Below, piece by piece: positions 46,736 to 60,435 of a stretch of 64,000 nucleotides of DNA. Position numbers and translations under genes: made by a program. The first letter of the stretch is position 1; the number at the start of each line of letters is the position of its first letter. The stretch is from assembly GCA_029582155.1 (NCBI GenBank), contig CM055901.1, forward strand, positions 42,371,616 to 42,435,615, given 5' to 3'. The DNA is from Panopea generosa (taxonomy: Eukaryota; Mollusca; Bivalvia; Adapedonta; Hiatellidae). Below the pieces are notes generated by a model. The model worked only from the letters and a program-made list of their open reading frames with translations, was not told where the DNA came from and ran no database searches.

Positions 46736-46772
46736 CTGCACTGATAGTCAAACTTAAATAATTGGGCTTGGT
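46716..46772 (-). mobile_element. Degenerate SINE head
   Basis: GGGATTTAAACTCACGACCC, then CTGATAGTCAAAC, is a diverged copy of the head of the SINE at 44,672-44,966 (GGGGATTCGAACTCACGACC; TTGATAGTCAGAC). Confidence 0.55.
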
Positions 46773-46947
46773 GTTTGTATTTTGATTATACATTATTCGA
46801 CAATGAAAGATTTGGGCGTCGTAGGTCATCCTTTACTGATACATGTACTACTAGTTGTCATATATACATGTATCATGTATTGTGTTAAACATTATATTAA
46901 ATCATATTCTTACACTTAATATATTATCTTAATTTTGAATTTGATAT

Positions 46948-46986
46948 ATCAAAAGGTCGTGGGTTCTAGTCCAATTGGGCCAAACA
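46948..46986 (+). mobile_element. SINE head fragment
   Basis: AGGTCGTGGGTTCTAGTCCA resembles a tRNA B-box region in plus orientation. Too short to classify. Confidence 0.35.
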
Positions 46987-47297
46987 TTTTGTGAGTTAAT
47001 AGCGGAAAATGGCATTTAACGTTATTCCGAGATTTGCCAATGCGAAGTTCGGTACAGACTCATGTTTCCATAAAGATATTGCCTATAAAATCGTGAGTGT
47101 TTGCTTAAACAGAAAGCAATTTATTGAACTACTTTACTTATGCATGAAACTGCAGCTGAACGATGGCTTTTATAGTCTATGTGGTTTGTACAATACAACA
47201 ATGAATTGCATCGTGACAAAGTTAGAGAGAAAATAACAAATACATACACATGTTATTGAGATGTTGTCAAGCTAGTATAAGTGATATTTACATATTT

Positions 47298-47527
<230 letters not shown>

Positions 47528-47677
47528 GCACACGCACTCCGCTTGAGATAAAAAAAATGAAATTGGACTGAAACGTGGAGATATATATATTTTAAAAGAA
47601 AGAAATTTTATTTATTAAAACCTTAAAATGTCAATCAAATACGGCCGTAAATCTGACCTTGATCACAAGAAGAAGCT

Positions 47678-47711
47678 GGTGTAACATTAAATTTTGACCC
47701 CGTTGAAAAAT
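47678..47711 (-). repeat. 34-bp inverted repeat, left copy
   Basis: GGTGTAACATTAAATTTTGA and on to 47,711 is exactly inverse to 50,017-50,050. Similarity continues a few bases inward (GACCCG). Confidence 0.9.
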
Positions 47712-47795
47712 GACCCGATGGAATTGCTTTTCGTTAGTGTGGTTGTTGTTCCACAAGTTAAGAATGCGATGAAGAATACGTACATCAACTCTCTC

Positions 47796-47882
47796 TGTAC
47801 CTCTCTCTCTCTGTATCTCTCTCTCTCTCTGTATCTCTCTCTCTCTCTGTATCTCTCTCTCTCTGTCTCCTTCTCTCTCTGT
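47796..47882. repeat. (CT)n with GTAT interruptions
   Basis: TCTCTCTCTGTATCTCTCTC-type units recur every 18-20 bp. Confidence 0.95.
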
Positions 47883-47930
47883 TACCCGAGCATCCGCGTC
47901 ATACTTTCGTTTAAAATTGTGCATACAAGT

Positions 47931-48049
47931 TACTACACTACACTACACTACACTACACTACACTACACTACACTACACTACACTACACTACACTACACTA
48001 CACTACACTACACTACACTACACTACACTACACTACACTAACTACACTA
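47931..48049. repeat. (CTACA)n pentanucleotide microsatellite
   Basis: About 23 copies of CTACA, nearly perfect. Confidence 0.97.
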
Positions 48050-48837
48050 ACGCCCTCGTGTTATTAAACATAGTCTCCCAGCTATGTCCCATACCTCTGA
48101 TGGTGATTTTGACAACAATTATACCCATTTTCTGCATTTGTATATTTTTTATATTTAACACTCATCTGACCCACGGAGAGAGCCGAATTTAATGTTGGAA
48201 GACCTTTGTGGCACAACCCAATTTCTATATTATAAATAGAAATAAAATATTTTTAAACCACTAAAACATTCTGGTTAAACTTCTTTCCTCGCTTGAACGT
48301 TTAATAACTCAGGAACAGATATAGAACCCAAAACTTAATAACACTCACTTGTGTGTGAAAAGTGGATGTGTATAACAAATAATATAACTTGGTCAGGTAT
48401 TTAGTATTTATTGACAAAGCAGTGCGAATAGTCCGGCGCGCTGTCTGACGGATATATCTTGTTTTTCTACCAATACCGTCCTTTTTTTTGATGCAGTTCA
48501 TTACCTTTTTTTGTAATATGCAAATATATTTTAACAGCATAAACATTAACGAGAATGCAGATTGTACATTGTTGCTAAAGGGAGTTGCCTTGCATTATAT
48601 AATGATCTGATTAAATTAGATGATTCCAGGGTTGGCTGAAAATTATGTGTAGGCACAGTTGTAGGGGGTATAGTGAGTTACACTCATTTCAATGTGAATG
48701 TAATGAGGCGAATGTGTTAGAGAGTGGGCCAGGATCTGTTGACACATTTTATAATAAAGCGCCGTGCAAACTTCTATTTTATCGATTGAATGTTTATATG
48801 GCGGCATCAACTCGTGAACAGAACGAAAATTAACATA
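48050..48837. other. Non-coding sequence
   Basis: No supported gene. A 62-codon plus-strand frame at 48,645-48,833 has no recognisable features. Confidence 0.3.
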
Positions 48838-49578
48838 TAGTACAGGACCATCACATAACCATTTATAGGTTGGTAATTATGTTAGATATCTGGATAATTA
48901 ACAGATTGTACAGGACCATCACATAACAATTTATAGGTTTGTAATGATGTTAGATATCTGGATAATTAACAGATTGTGCAGATCCATCACATAACAATTT
49001 ATAGGTTGGTAATGATGTTAGATATCTGGATAATTAACAGATTGTGCAGATCCATCACATAACCATTTATAAGTTGGTAATGATGTTAGATATCTGGATA
49101 ATTAACAGATTGTGCAGATCCATCTCATAACAATTTATAGGTTGGTAATGATGTTAGATATCTGGATAATTAACAGATTGTGCAGATCCATCTCATAACA
49201 ATTTATAGGTTGGTAATGATGTTAGATATCTGGATAATTAACAGATTGTGCAGATCCATCACATAACCATTTATAGGTTGGTAATGATGTTAGATATCTG
49301 GATAATTAACAGATTGTGCAGATCCATCTCATAACAATTTATAGGTTGGTAATGATGTTAGATATCTGGATAATAAACAGATTGTGCAGATCCATCACAC
49401 AACCATTTATAGGTTGGTAATGATGTTAAATATCTGGATAATTAACAAATTGTACATATCCATCACATAACCATTTATAGGTTGGTAATGATGTTAAATA
49501 TCTGGATAATTAACAGATTGTACAGATCCATCTCATAACCATTTATAGGTTGGTAATGATGTTAGATATCTGGATAAT
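48838..49578. repeat. Minisatellite, 68-bp unit
   Basis: Eleven copies; TAGATATCTG at 48,951 and 49,019 gives the period. Conserved parts are ATAACCATTTATAGGTTGGT, AATGATGTTAGATATCTGGA and TAATTAACAGATTGTGCAGA. Low divergence suggests recent expansion. Confidence 0.95.
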
Positions 49579-50189
49579 ATTCGATGATTTTTGTTGCAAA
49601 ATGTATAGTTTACTCCCCACCATCGTTTCCCATGGGTCCGATTTTTACTGCATTTTTGGTAATTTTTTTTTCGATTTCTCAGAAAAAAGAGTAGGCACAT
49701 GCCTACAGTGCCTATAGTAAGCTACGCTCCTGGGTTTGCATGAATTTTGTCAATGTCAGTTTGAAAAGGAATAGTTTGTTTTTTGTTATAATCAATAACT
49801 GCTATAGCAACCATTTGTATTCACAGCAACCGATCGTAACATAGCTTACAAGGGCTTATGTTTAATTGTTGTAGCATGCGACATCAGTCGTGTGATGTTA
49901 TGCTTATATTTAACAAACCGTTAATAAAGGACCCCGTGTCTGATTTAAATTTAACACTGATCAGTTTTCAACGACAATTTTGATCTGAATTTAAAATTGA
50001 AACGTGACCCGGTTAAATTTTTCAACGGGGTCAAAATTTAATGTTACACCGGTTCTAACACACTTATAGTTGACGTAATCAAGATATCAGATCGTGTTAT
50101 ATGACAAGGTAAGCATCAGATGCGTTTTGATTTATCACGTCATAGCTTCAATTCTACCATACGCTTCAGCTGAATGAAGATAATTGATG
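49579..50189. other. Non-coding sequence with right copy of the inverted repeat
   Basis: Holds 50,017-50,050, the inverse of 47,678-47,711. GCCTACAGTGCCTATAGTAA near 49,700 may be a transposon end. No gene supported. Confidence 0.35.
50017..50050 (+). repeat. 34-bp inverted repeat, right copy
   Basis: ATTTTTCAACGGGGTCAAAA through TTACACC, exactly inverse to the left copy 2.3 kb away. Confidence 0.9.
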
Positions 50190-53100
50190 ATTTGTTACAC
50201 ATCAGCAGGCAATGTCGATAGGAAGTTACATGTCTAGATGATTTGTAACACACCAGCAGGCAATGTGGACAGGAAGTAACATGTCAATATGATTTGTAGC
50301 ACTCCAGCAGACAATGTCGACAGGAAGTTACATGTCTAGATGATTTGTAACACACCGGCAGGCAATGTGTACAGGAAGTAACATGTCTAGATGATTTGTA
50401 ACACACCAGCAGGCAATGTCGACATTAAGTTACATGTCTAGATGATTTGTAACACACCAGCAGGCAATGTCGACAGGAAGCTACATGTCTAGATGATTTG
50501 TAGCACACCAACAGGCAAGGTCGACAGGAAGCTATATGTCTAGATGATTTGTAACACACCAGCAGGGCATGTCGACAGGAAGCTACATGTCTAGATGATT
50601 TGTTACACACGTGCAAGCAATGTGGACAGGAAGCTACATGTCTAGATGGTTTTTAACATACCAGCGGACAATGTGGACAGGAAGCTACATGTCTAGATGA
50701 TTTGTAACACACCAGCAGGCAATGTGGACATGAAGCTATATGTCTAGATGATTTGTACATGTAACACACCAGCAGGCAATGTGGACATGAAGCTACATGT
50801 GTAGATGATTTGTAACATACCAACAGGCAATGTCGACAGGAAGCTACACGTCTAGATGATTTGTAACAGAACAGAAGGTATAGTCTACAGGAAGCTACAT
50901 GTCTAGATGATTTGTAACACACCAGCAAGCAATGTGGACAGGAAGTTACATGTCTAGATGGTTTTTAACATACCAGCGGACAATGTGGACATGAAGCTAC
51001 ATGTCTAGATGATTTGTTACACACCAGCAAGCAATGTGGACAGGAAGCTACATGTCTAGATGGTTTTTAACATACCAGCGGACAATGTGGACAGGAAGCT
51101 ACATGTCTAGATGATTTGTAACACACCAGCAGGCAATGTGGACATGAAGCTATATGTCTAGATGATTTGTACATGTAACACACCAGCAGGCAATGTGGAC
51201 ATGAAGCTACATGTGTAGATGATTTGTAACACACCAGCAGACAATGTCGATAGGTAGCTACATGTGTAGAATGTCGACAGGAAGTTACATGTTTAGATGA
51301 TTTGTAACACACCAACAGGCAATGTCGACAGGAAGCTACACGTCTAGATGATTTGTAACAGAACAGAAGGTATAGTCTACAGGAAGCTACATGTCTAGAT
51401 GATTTGTAAAACACTAGCGGACAATGTGGACAGGAAGCTACACGTCTAGATGATTTGTAACACACCAACAGGCAATGTCGACAGGAAGCTACACGTCTAG
51501 ATGATTTGTAACAGAACAGAAGGTATAGTCTACAGGAAGCTACATGTCTACATGATTTGTAACACACCAGCAAGCAATGTGGACAGGAAGTTACATGTCT
51601 AGATGGTTTTTAACATACCAGCGGACAATGTGGACACGAAGCTACATGTCTAGATGATTTGTAACACACCAGCAGGCAATGTGGACATGAAGCTATATGT
51701 CTAGATGATTTGTACATGTAACACACCAGCAGGCAATGTGGACATGAAGCTACATGTGTAGATGATTTGTAACACACCAGCAGACAATGTCGATAGGTAG
51801 CTACATGTGTAGAATGTCGACAGGAAGCTATATGTCTAGATGATTTGTAACACACCAGCAAGCAATGTCGACAGGAAGCTACATGTATGGATGATTTGTA
51901 ACACACCAGCAGGCTATGTCGACAGGAAGCTACATGTCTAGGTGATTTGTAACACACCAGTAGACAATCTGGACAGGAAGCTACATGTCTAGATGATTTG
52001 TAACACACCAGCAGGCTATGTCGACAGGAAGCTACATGTCTAGGTGATTTGTAACACACCAGTAGACAATCTGGACAGGAAGCTACATGTCTAGATGATT
52101 TGTAACACACCGGAAGGCAATGTCGACAGGAAGCTACATGTCTAGATTATTTGTAACACACCAGCAGGAAATGTGGACTGGAAGCTACATGTCTAGATGA
52201 TTTGTAACATACCAGCAGGTAATGTGGCCAGAAAGTTACATGTCTAGTTGATTTGTCACAAAACAAAAGGTATAGTCGACAGGAAGCTACATGTCTAGAT
52301 GATTTGTAACACACCAACAGGCAATGTGGACAGGAAGCTACATGTCTAGATGATTTGTAACACACCAGCAGGCAATGTCGACAGGAAGCTATATGTCTAG
52401 ATGATTTATAACACACAAGCAAACAATGTGGACAGGAAGCTATATGTTTAAATGATTTGTAACACACCAGCAGGCAATGTCGACAGAAAACTACATGTTT
52501 AAATGATTTGTAACAAACCAGCAGGCAATGTGGACAGGAAGCTACATGTCTAGATGATTTTTAACATTTCAACAGACTATGTGGACAAGAAGCTACATGT
52601 TAAGATGATTTGTGACACACCAGCAGGCAATGAGGACAGAAAGCTACATGTCTATATGACTTGTAACACATCAGAATGCAATGTGGACAGGAAGCTACAC
52701 GTCTAGATGATTTATAACACACCAGCAGGCAATGTCGACAGGAAGCTACATGTCTAGATGATTTGTAAAACACCCTCAGGCAATATGGACAGGAAATTAC
52801 ATGTCTAGATGATTTGTAACTCAGCAGTAGACAATGTAGACAGGATGCTACATTTTTATGTGATTTGTAACACAGCAGCAGGCAATGTGGACAGGAAATT
52901 ACATGTCTAGATGATTTGTAACACAGCAGCAGACAATGTGGACAGGAAGCTACATGTCTAGATGATTGTAACACACCAGTAGGTAATGTTGACAGGAAGC
53001 TACGTGTCTAGATGATTTGTAACACACCAGCAGGCAATGTGGACAGGAAGATACATATCTAGATGTTTTGTATCACATCAGCAGGCAATGTCGACAGGAA

Positions 53101-56100
53101 GCTACATGTCTAGATGATTTTTAGCATACCAGCAAACAGTGTGGACTGGAATCTACATATCTAAATTGTTTATAACACACCAGCGAACAGTGTGGACAGG
53201 AAGCTACATGTCTAGATGGTTTGTAATACACCAGCGGACAGTGTGGACAGGAAGCTACATGTCTAGATGGTTTGTAACACAACAGCGAACAGTGTGGACA
53301 GGAAGCTACATGTCTAGATGGTTTGTAATACACCAGCGAACAGTGTGGACAGGAAGCTACATGTCTAGATGGTTTGTAATACGCCAGCGAACAGTGTGGA
53401 CAGGAAGCTGCATGTCTAGATGGTTTGTAATACACCAGCGAACAGTGTGGACAGGAAGCTACATGTCTAGATGGTTTGTAACACACCAGCGGACAGTGTG
53501 GACAGGAAGCTACATGTCTAGATGGTTTGTAACACACTAGCGAACAATGTGGACAGGAAGCTACATGTCTAGATGGTTTGTAATACACCAGCGGACAGTG
53601 TGGACAGGAAGCTTCATGTCTGGATGGTTTGTAATACACCAGCGAACAGTGTGGACAGGAAGCTACATGTCTAGATGGTTTGTAATACACCAGCGAACAG
53701 TGTGGACAGGAAGCTACATGTCTAGATGGTTTGTAATACACTAGCGAACAATGAGGACAGGGAGCTACATGTCTAGATGGTTTGTAATACACCAGCGAAC
53801 AATGTGGACAGGGAGCTACATGTCTAGATGGTTGTAACACACCAGCAGACAATGTGGACAGGAAGCTACATGTCTAGATGGTTTGTAATACACCAGCGGA
53901 CAATGTGGACAGGAAGCTACATGTCTAGATGGTTTGTAACACATCAGCGGACAATGTGGACAGGAAACTACATGTCTAGATGGTTTGTAACACACCAGCG
54001 GACAGTGTGGATAGGAAGCTACATGTCTAGATGGTTTGTAATACACCAGCGGACAATGTGGACAGGAAGCTACACGTCTAGATGGTTTGTAATACACCAG
54101 CGGACAATGTGGACAGAAGGCTACATGTCTAGATGGTTTGTAACACACCAGCGGACAATGTGGACAGAAGGCTACATGTCTAGATGGTTTGTAATACACC
54201 AGCGGACAATGTGGACAGGAAGCTACATGTCTAGATGGTTTGTAACACACCAGCGGACAGTGTGGACAGGAAGTTACATGTCTAGATGATTTATAACACA
54301 CCAGCGGACAATGTGGACAGGAAGCTACATGTCAAGATGGTTTGTAACACACCAGCGGACTGTGTGGACAGGAAGTTACATGTCTAGATGATTTGTAACA
54401 CACCAGCGGACAATGTGGACAGGGAGCTACATGTCTAGATGGTTTGTAACACACCAGCGGACAGTGTGGACAGGAAGTTACATGTCTAGATGATTTGTAA
54501 CACACCAGCGGACAATGTGGACAGGAAGCTACATATCTAGATGGTTTGTAGCACACCAGCGGACAATGTGGACAGGAAGCTACATATCTAGATGTTTTGT
54601 AACACACCAGCGGACAATGTGGACAGGAAGCTACATGTCTAGATGATTTGTAACACACCAACAGGCAATGTCGACAGGAAGCTACACGTCTAGATGATTT
54701 GTAACACACCAACAGGCAATGTGGACAGGAAGCTACATGTCTAGTTGATTTGTAACACACCAGCAGGCAATGTGGACAGGAAGCTACATGTCTAGATGAT
54801 TTGTAACACACCAGCAGGCAATGTCGACAGGAAGATACATATCTAGATGATTTGTATCACATCAGCAGGAAATATCGACAGGAAGCTACATGTCTAGATG
54901 ATTTTTAGCATACCAGCAAACAATGTGGATTGGAAGCTACAAGTCTAAATTGTTTGTAACACATCAGCGGACAATGTGGACAGGAAACTACATGTCTAGG
55001 TGATTTGTAACACACCAGCGGACAATGTGGACAGGAAGCTTCATGTCTAGATGGTTTGTAACACACCAGCGGACAATGTGTACAGGAAGATACATTTCTA
55101 GATGGTTTGTAATACACCAGCGGACAATGTGGACAGGAAGCTACATGTCTAGATGGTTTGTAATACACCAGCGGACAATGTGGACAGGCAGCTACATGTC
55201 TAGATGGTTTGTAAACACCAGCGGACAATGTGTACTGGAAGTTACATGTCTAGATGATTTGTAACACACCAGCCCACAATGTGGACAGGAAGCTACATGT
55301 CTAGATGGTTTGTAACACACCAGCGGACAATGTGGACAGGAAGCTACATGTCTAGATGATTTGTAACACACCAGCGGACAATGTGGACAGGAAGCTACAC
55401 GTCTAGATGATTTGTAACACACCAAAAGGCAATGTGGACAGGAAGCTACATGTCTAGTTGATTTGTAACACACCAAAAGGCAATGTTGACAGGAAGTTAC
55501 ATGTCTAGTTGATTTGTAACACACCAGCAGACAATGTGGAGAGGAAGCTACATGTCTAGATGATTTGTAACACACCAGCAGGCAATGTGGACAGGAAGCT
55601 ACATGTCTGTATGATTTGTAACACAACGGAATGCAATGTCGACAGGAAGCTACATGTCTAGATTATTTGTAACACACCAGCAGGCAATGTGGACTGGAAG
55701 CTACATGTATAGACGGTTTGTAACACACCAGCGGACAATGTGAACAGGAACTTACATGTCTAGATGATTTGTAACAGACCAGCGGACAATGTGGACAGGA
55801 AGCTTCATGTCTAGGTGTTTTGTAACAGACCAGCGGACAATGTCGACAGGAAGCTACATCTCTAGATGATTTGTAACACACCAGCGGACAATGTGGACAG
55901 GGAGCTACATGTCTAGATGGTTTGTAACACACCAGCAGGCAATGTGGACAGGAAACTTCATGTCTAGATGATCTGTAAAACACCAGCGGACAATGTGGAC
56001 AGGAAGCTACATGTCTAGGTGATTTGTTACACAGCAGCAGGCAATGTGGCCGGGAAGCTTCATGTCTAGATGGTTTGTAACACACCAGCAGGCAATGTGG

Positions 56101-57395
56101 ACAGGAAGCTTCATGTCTAGATGATCTGTAAAACACGAGCGGACAATGTGGACAGGAAGCTACATGTCTAGGTGATTTGTTACACAGCAGCAGGTAATGT
56201 GGCCGGAAAGCTACATGTCTAGATGGTTTGTAATACACCAGCGGACAATGTGGACAGGAAGCTACATGTCTAGATGGTTGTAATACACCTGCGGACAATG
56301 TGGACAGGAAGCTACATGTCTAGATGATTTGTAATACACCAGCGGACAATGTGGACAGGAAGCTACATGTCTAGATGGTTTGTAATACACCAGCGGACAA
56401 TGTGGACAGGAGGCTACATGTCTAGATGGTTTGTAATACACCAGCGGACAATGTGGACAGGAAGCTACATGTCTAGATGGTTTGTAATACACCAACGGAC
56501 AATGTGGACAAGAAGCTATATGTCTAGATGGTTTGTAATACACCATCGGACAATATGGAAAGGAAGCTACATGTCTCGATGGTTTGTAACATACCTGCGG
56601 ACAATTTGGACAAGAAGCTACATGTCTAGATGATTTGTAACACACCAGCGGACAATGTGGACAGGAAGTTACATGTCTAGATGATTTGTAACACACCAGC
56701 AGGCAATGTGGACAAGAAGCTACACGTCTAGATGATTTGTAACACACCAGCAGACAATGTGGACTGGAAGCTACACGTCTAGATGATTTGTAACACTCCA
56801 GCGGACAATTTGGACAGGAAGCTACAAGTCTAGATGATTTGTAACACTCCAGCGGACAATTTGGACAGGAAGCTACAAGTCTAGATGATTTGTAACACTC
56901 CAGCGGACAATTTGGACAAGAAGCTACATGTCTAGATGATTTGTAACACACCAGCGGACAATGTGGACAGGAAGTTACATGTCTAGATGATTTGTAACAC
57001 ACCAGCAGGCAATGTGGACAAGAAGCTACACGTCTAGATGATTTGTAACACACCAGCAAACAATGTGGACAGGAAGCTACACGTCTAGATGATTTGTAAC
57101 ACTCCAGCGGACAATTTGGACAGGAAGCTACAAGTCTAGATGATTTGTAACACTCCAGCGGACAATTTGGACAGGAAGCTACAAGTCTAGATGATTTGTA
57201 ACACTCCAGCGGACAATTTGGACAAGAAGCTACATGTCTAGATGATTTGAAACACACCAGCGGACAATGTGGACAGAAAGCTACATGTCTTGGTGATTTG
57301 TAACATACCAGCAGGCAATGTGGACAGGAAGCTACATGTCTAGGTGATTTGTAACACACCAGCAGGCAATGTCGACAAGAAACTACATGTCAATA
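50190..57395. repeat. Giant minisatellite, 51-bp unit
   Basis: About 140 copies. Conserved parts are ACATGTCTAGATGATTTGTA, ACACACCAGCAGGCAATGTG and GACAGGAAGCT; most units hold TCTAGA. Subtypes cluster: GATGATTTG/GCAGGCAATG to about 53,100, GATGGTTTG/GCGGACAATG or GCGAACAGTG in 53,160-54,600 and in patches later. Block duplications occur at offsets 543 and 306 bp. Since 51 is 17 codons, minus frames are open for up to 365 codons with a 17-residue period (SSRHVASCPHCLLVCYK). They break at indels and show no start, splice or domain logic, so I do not call a gene. Confidence 0.97.
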
Positions 57396-57609
57396 ACTAC
57401 ATATACCACGGACAAGCAGCCGAACAAGATAACCATGCTTTTCAAGAACCCAGAGGCAATCTTACGGGAGCTGCTCAAATCTCTATGACGAATAGAAAAT
57501 CATGCCCGAGATGAAGAGAAAGGCAGAGGGGAGGACTCCATTTTCAGAAATCCTCCTTCCAGACGTTTTGAAGAAAAAGCAGGTAGACTAGAGATTATTT
57601 CAATGATTT

Positions 57610-58520
57610 CATCAAAAGATCGAGTATGTATATAGCGACTCACATAGAGATGAGAAACTGAGAAAATGCGACCGATTTATCAAGCCTGAGACTCCAAAAT
57701 GCGGCTTTGATGACATAGAGTCCAGACTGCAGGAGGTTAGGGATGTGGATAAAAGAGTTATAGCAGCATCAGCTCTAAGTTCACATAGAGCACAATACAT
57801 AAATTACAAGTGCAGTCCGGCGGTCTAGCACCGGCTGTGGAAACTTACGACATTTGGAGGAAGGAACTGCATTGTAGAAATGGCTACTGATACACAGTTG
57901 TTTTATTTTCAAAGAAGAAGGAAAATGTAAGCTTACTCAGAACCACCATATTGCTTCTGAACGTCTTGGGGAAGAAATAGTTTGACGTTCTTTCCAAATG
58001 GATGATACTATCCAGCTACATGAACGCTACTGTACAGCAGAGGTGGTCCAAGCGTGTTTGGATGATTCATGTAACACATTAGTGTGCTGATACAGGTCAC
58101 CAAAGAAAACAAATGCGACAAGAGTGATCTGATTTGCAAAGACTCAGGATTGGAAGTGTGACATGTTGAGCAATGTAAGCCTTGATCATTAAAGTGAGAT
58201 AGTTCGAGAAGACATCTAGAGGCTGTTGGCACTGATCTAATCACTTTCACAGACATTCATGAAAACATACGTGAGAGCAGATGGAAGTTGCAAGACATCG
58301 CGAAACCCATCTGTTGGGCAAGAATGAAATTCAAACCAACTCATTCCAGAAGCATGGTAAAAGATGAAGGTGTTATACAGAGAGTGTTAGGTCTCGCATA
58401 GAATACCAGCTAACCCCTACAGCTAAGAAAGAACCAGCGAAGTTCATCGGACAAATGGTTATAAAGACACTGAACGACAGACACAGTAGTGTCTTGGAGA
58501 TGATAGCACAAGTTGTTTAG
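57610..58520 (+). pseudogene. Reverse-transcriptase-like retroelement remnant
   Basis: Plus-strand fragments in shifting frames. EKLRKCDRFIKPETPKCGFD and RLQEVRDVDKRVIAASALSS are near 57,650-57,790. RWKLQDIAKPICWARMKFKP then THSRSMV is at 58,275-58,345, and KEPAKFIGQMVIKTLNDRHS near 58,435. The W-ARMKFKP-x2-SRS block followed by EKPVKSLG-like sequence resembles reverse-transcriptase proteins of invertebrate retroelements as I recall them. Several stops and frameshifts make it non-functional. Element type unresolved; the 57,610-57,790 part may be unrelated. Confidence 0.42.
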
Positions 58521-60435
58521 TTGTTGAAACGTGTGGGCACTATGATTTACTTTGGAAGCTCAAAACTTCAGCATGGCACTTTGCCAAGTCTAGTTTAAAG
58601 TAGGCATTAATTTTGTAAAACTCACTGCCACAGAGGTAGAGTCAAATCAGCTTATTTCTTCGAAGATGACTTGGCACTCAAAGAAGCTTCAGTAGCTTAG
58701 ATACAATACATACTATCTAAGTAAGGACGTGATAAGACGCATATGCTGACATGTATCCAAACAGATACAGTGTAGTTATATATGAAACGTCATACCAATA
58801 CGTCTATTACATTTTGTACAACTAAATATAATGTGCTATAATGTACATCAACGTGCTAAAGTATGATAAGGCGGTATTAATCAATGGTATTAGTGCTTGC
58901 AGCAAATATCAACGATAGTCTAACTTAGCGTAATCAAGTATTTTGCAGGTAAACGATACTTTAATGGGCGTAAGAGCACTTCAATTATTGTGTGTGTGTG
59001 GGGGGGGGGGGGGGGGGGAACTTGGGGATAGTGTGGGGGAAGTGTGACGGAAGAGTGTCCCTCTCTCGCGTGTGGCGGTAATTCTACTCCCGGCGTAAGG
59101 CGAATCGCTCCGAAAAATGTAAATATCTTAAACACTCAAACAATGCATTTGAGTGAGTTTTACGGGGGAGGGGGTATTATCCTGCAATTGTGAGAAGGTG
59201 GTGTGTGCATGGCAGGGATCTTGCTTCATTAGTAAACCTGCAGGCCGAGATATTATGATGGGGGCCTGCATTGTTTACGTGTAGCTACGCCGGTGTGTCA
59301 CTGCCATAAAACTAGCACTGGATTCGCTGCCACCAGGGATAATTAGTGTGCCATGTACAGTGTTTAATGTATCTTGCAGCTACACCGTCAAGTTTTTTAT
59401 CAAATACATGTTTGGACAACTTATACAGACCCCCCTCACCTCACCCAACTTGATCATTGTAGTAGGGGGTCATCCCACTCCGACTGCTACATGTACGCCT
59501 TTGCTCTTATGTGTTTATTAACGGTGTGACCCACTTTCATCATGGGTAAATCATTATTATAATGACTCGTTCTAATATCATTTCAACGATAACCTATATA
59601 CTAAGTATCAGGGTTTATTTTAAACGTTTTACCCCAAAAATATTAAATAATACCTATATAAAATGGACTGTCATTAATATTTATTAGACAAATTGGCAGT
59701 TTGGCGTGAACATAGCAAGACGAGTCCAAAAAGAAAGGGGATTGATTTCCACCAGTCATGGCATATTAAATTGTGTTTTAAAATAAAAAACAAAATAAGC
59801 GTCAACACATACAAATCAAACGAAAAAGTGAAAAACCAGGTTATACCAGGGTTTCCTATATCTATTTATATGGAAGATGCTTATACTCGTACAGCGTTGA
59901 TAACCTGTGTATTAAAATAGAATAGTCCGCATATATTTCGCAGTAATATTTTAAAAGACAGTATAATGGCCTATTTATAAAAAAAACAAGTTTAATGATT
60001 GGATAAACTGAGACAAGCAGACCTTTAAGAAAGGAAATCGTAGAAGGTGGTCAAGACTATACCGCATTGTAAAATAAAGCGTTGAATACAGAATGTATCC
60101 AATTTTGATGGTACCCTGCGCCATATTGCGTTGTATTGACTTGTTTCATTTTAAACGGAGTACCTAACAGGATATCAAAACCTATCTTAATACTTAGGTT
60201 GGCATCTGTAGAGGCAAGCCAATATAAAAGGTTACGAGTACGACTGCAGATGAAGAACTCGAAAAAACCCACACACATTCTACAGCTTTACGTTCATTCT
60301 TATATTAAGTTACAAAGGAAGGCGCACAATGTTACGATTGATAAAATGTGCCAGAAAAACGATAGTTGAACAACAAAACCAACAACACAAAAATACATAC
60401 AACAATGTTGTACTTTACTGAAGTTGTTTCCTTAC
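58521..60435. other. Sequence without supported gene
   Basis: Includes the (TG)n/poly-G tract at 58,990-59,018 and a 75-codon plus-strand frame at 59,693-59,920 with no recognisable features. Confidence 0.3.
58990..59018. repeat. (TG)n followed by poly-G
   Basis: Five TG dinucleotides then about 18 G. Assembly errors are likely here. Confidence 0.95.

Noticed and set aside
47009..47236. 75-codon plus-strand ORF starting MAFNVIPRFANAKFG
   Set aside because: No domain, no splice partner and ordinary length for chance in AT-rich DNA; follows a SINE-like fragment.
50190..57395. CRISPR-like appearance of regularly spaced repeats
   Set aside because: Adjacent head-to-tail units without unique spacers, in a eukaryotic context with no cas genes.
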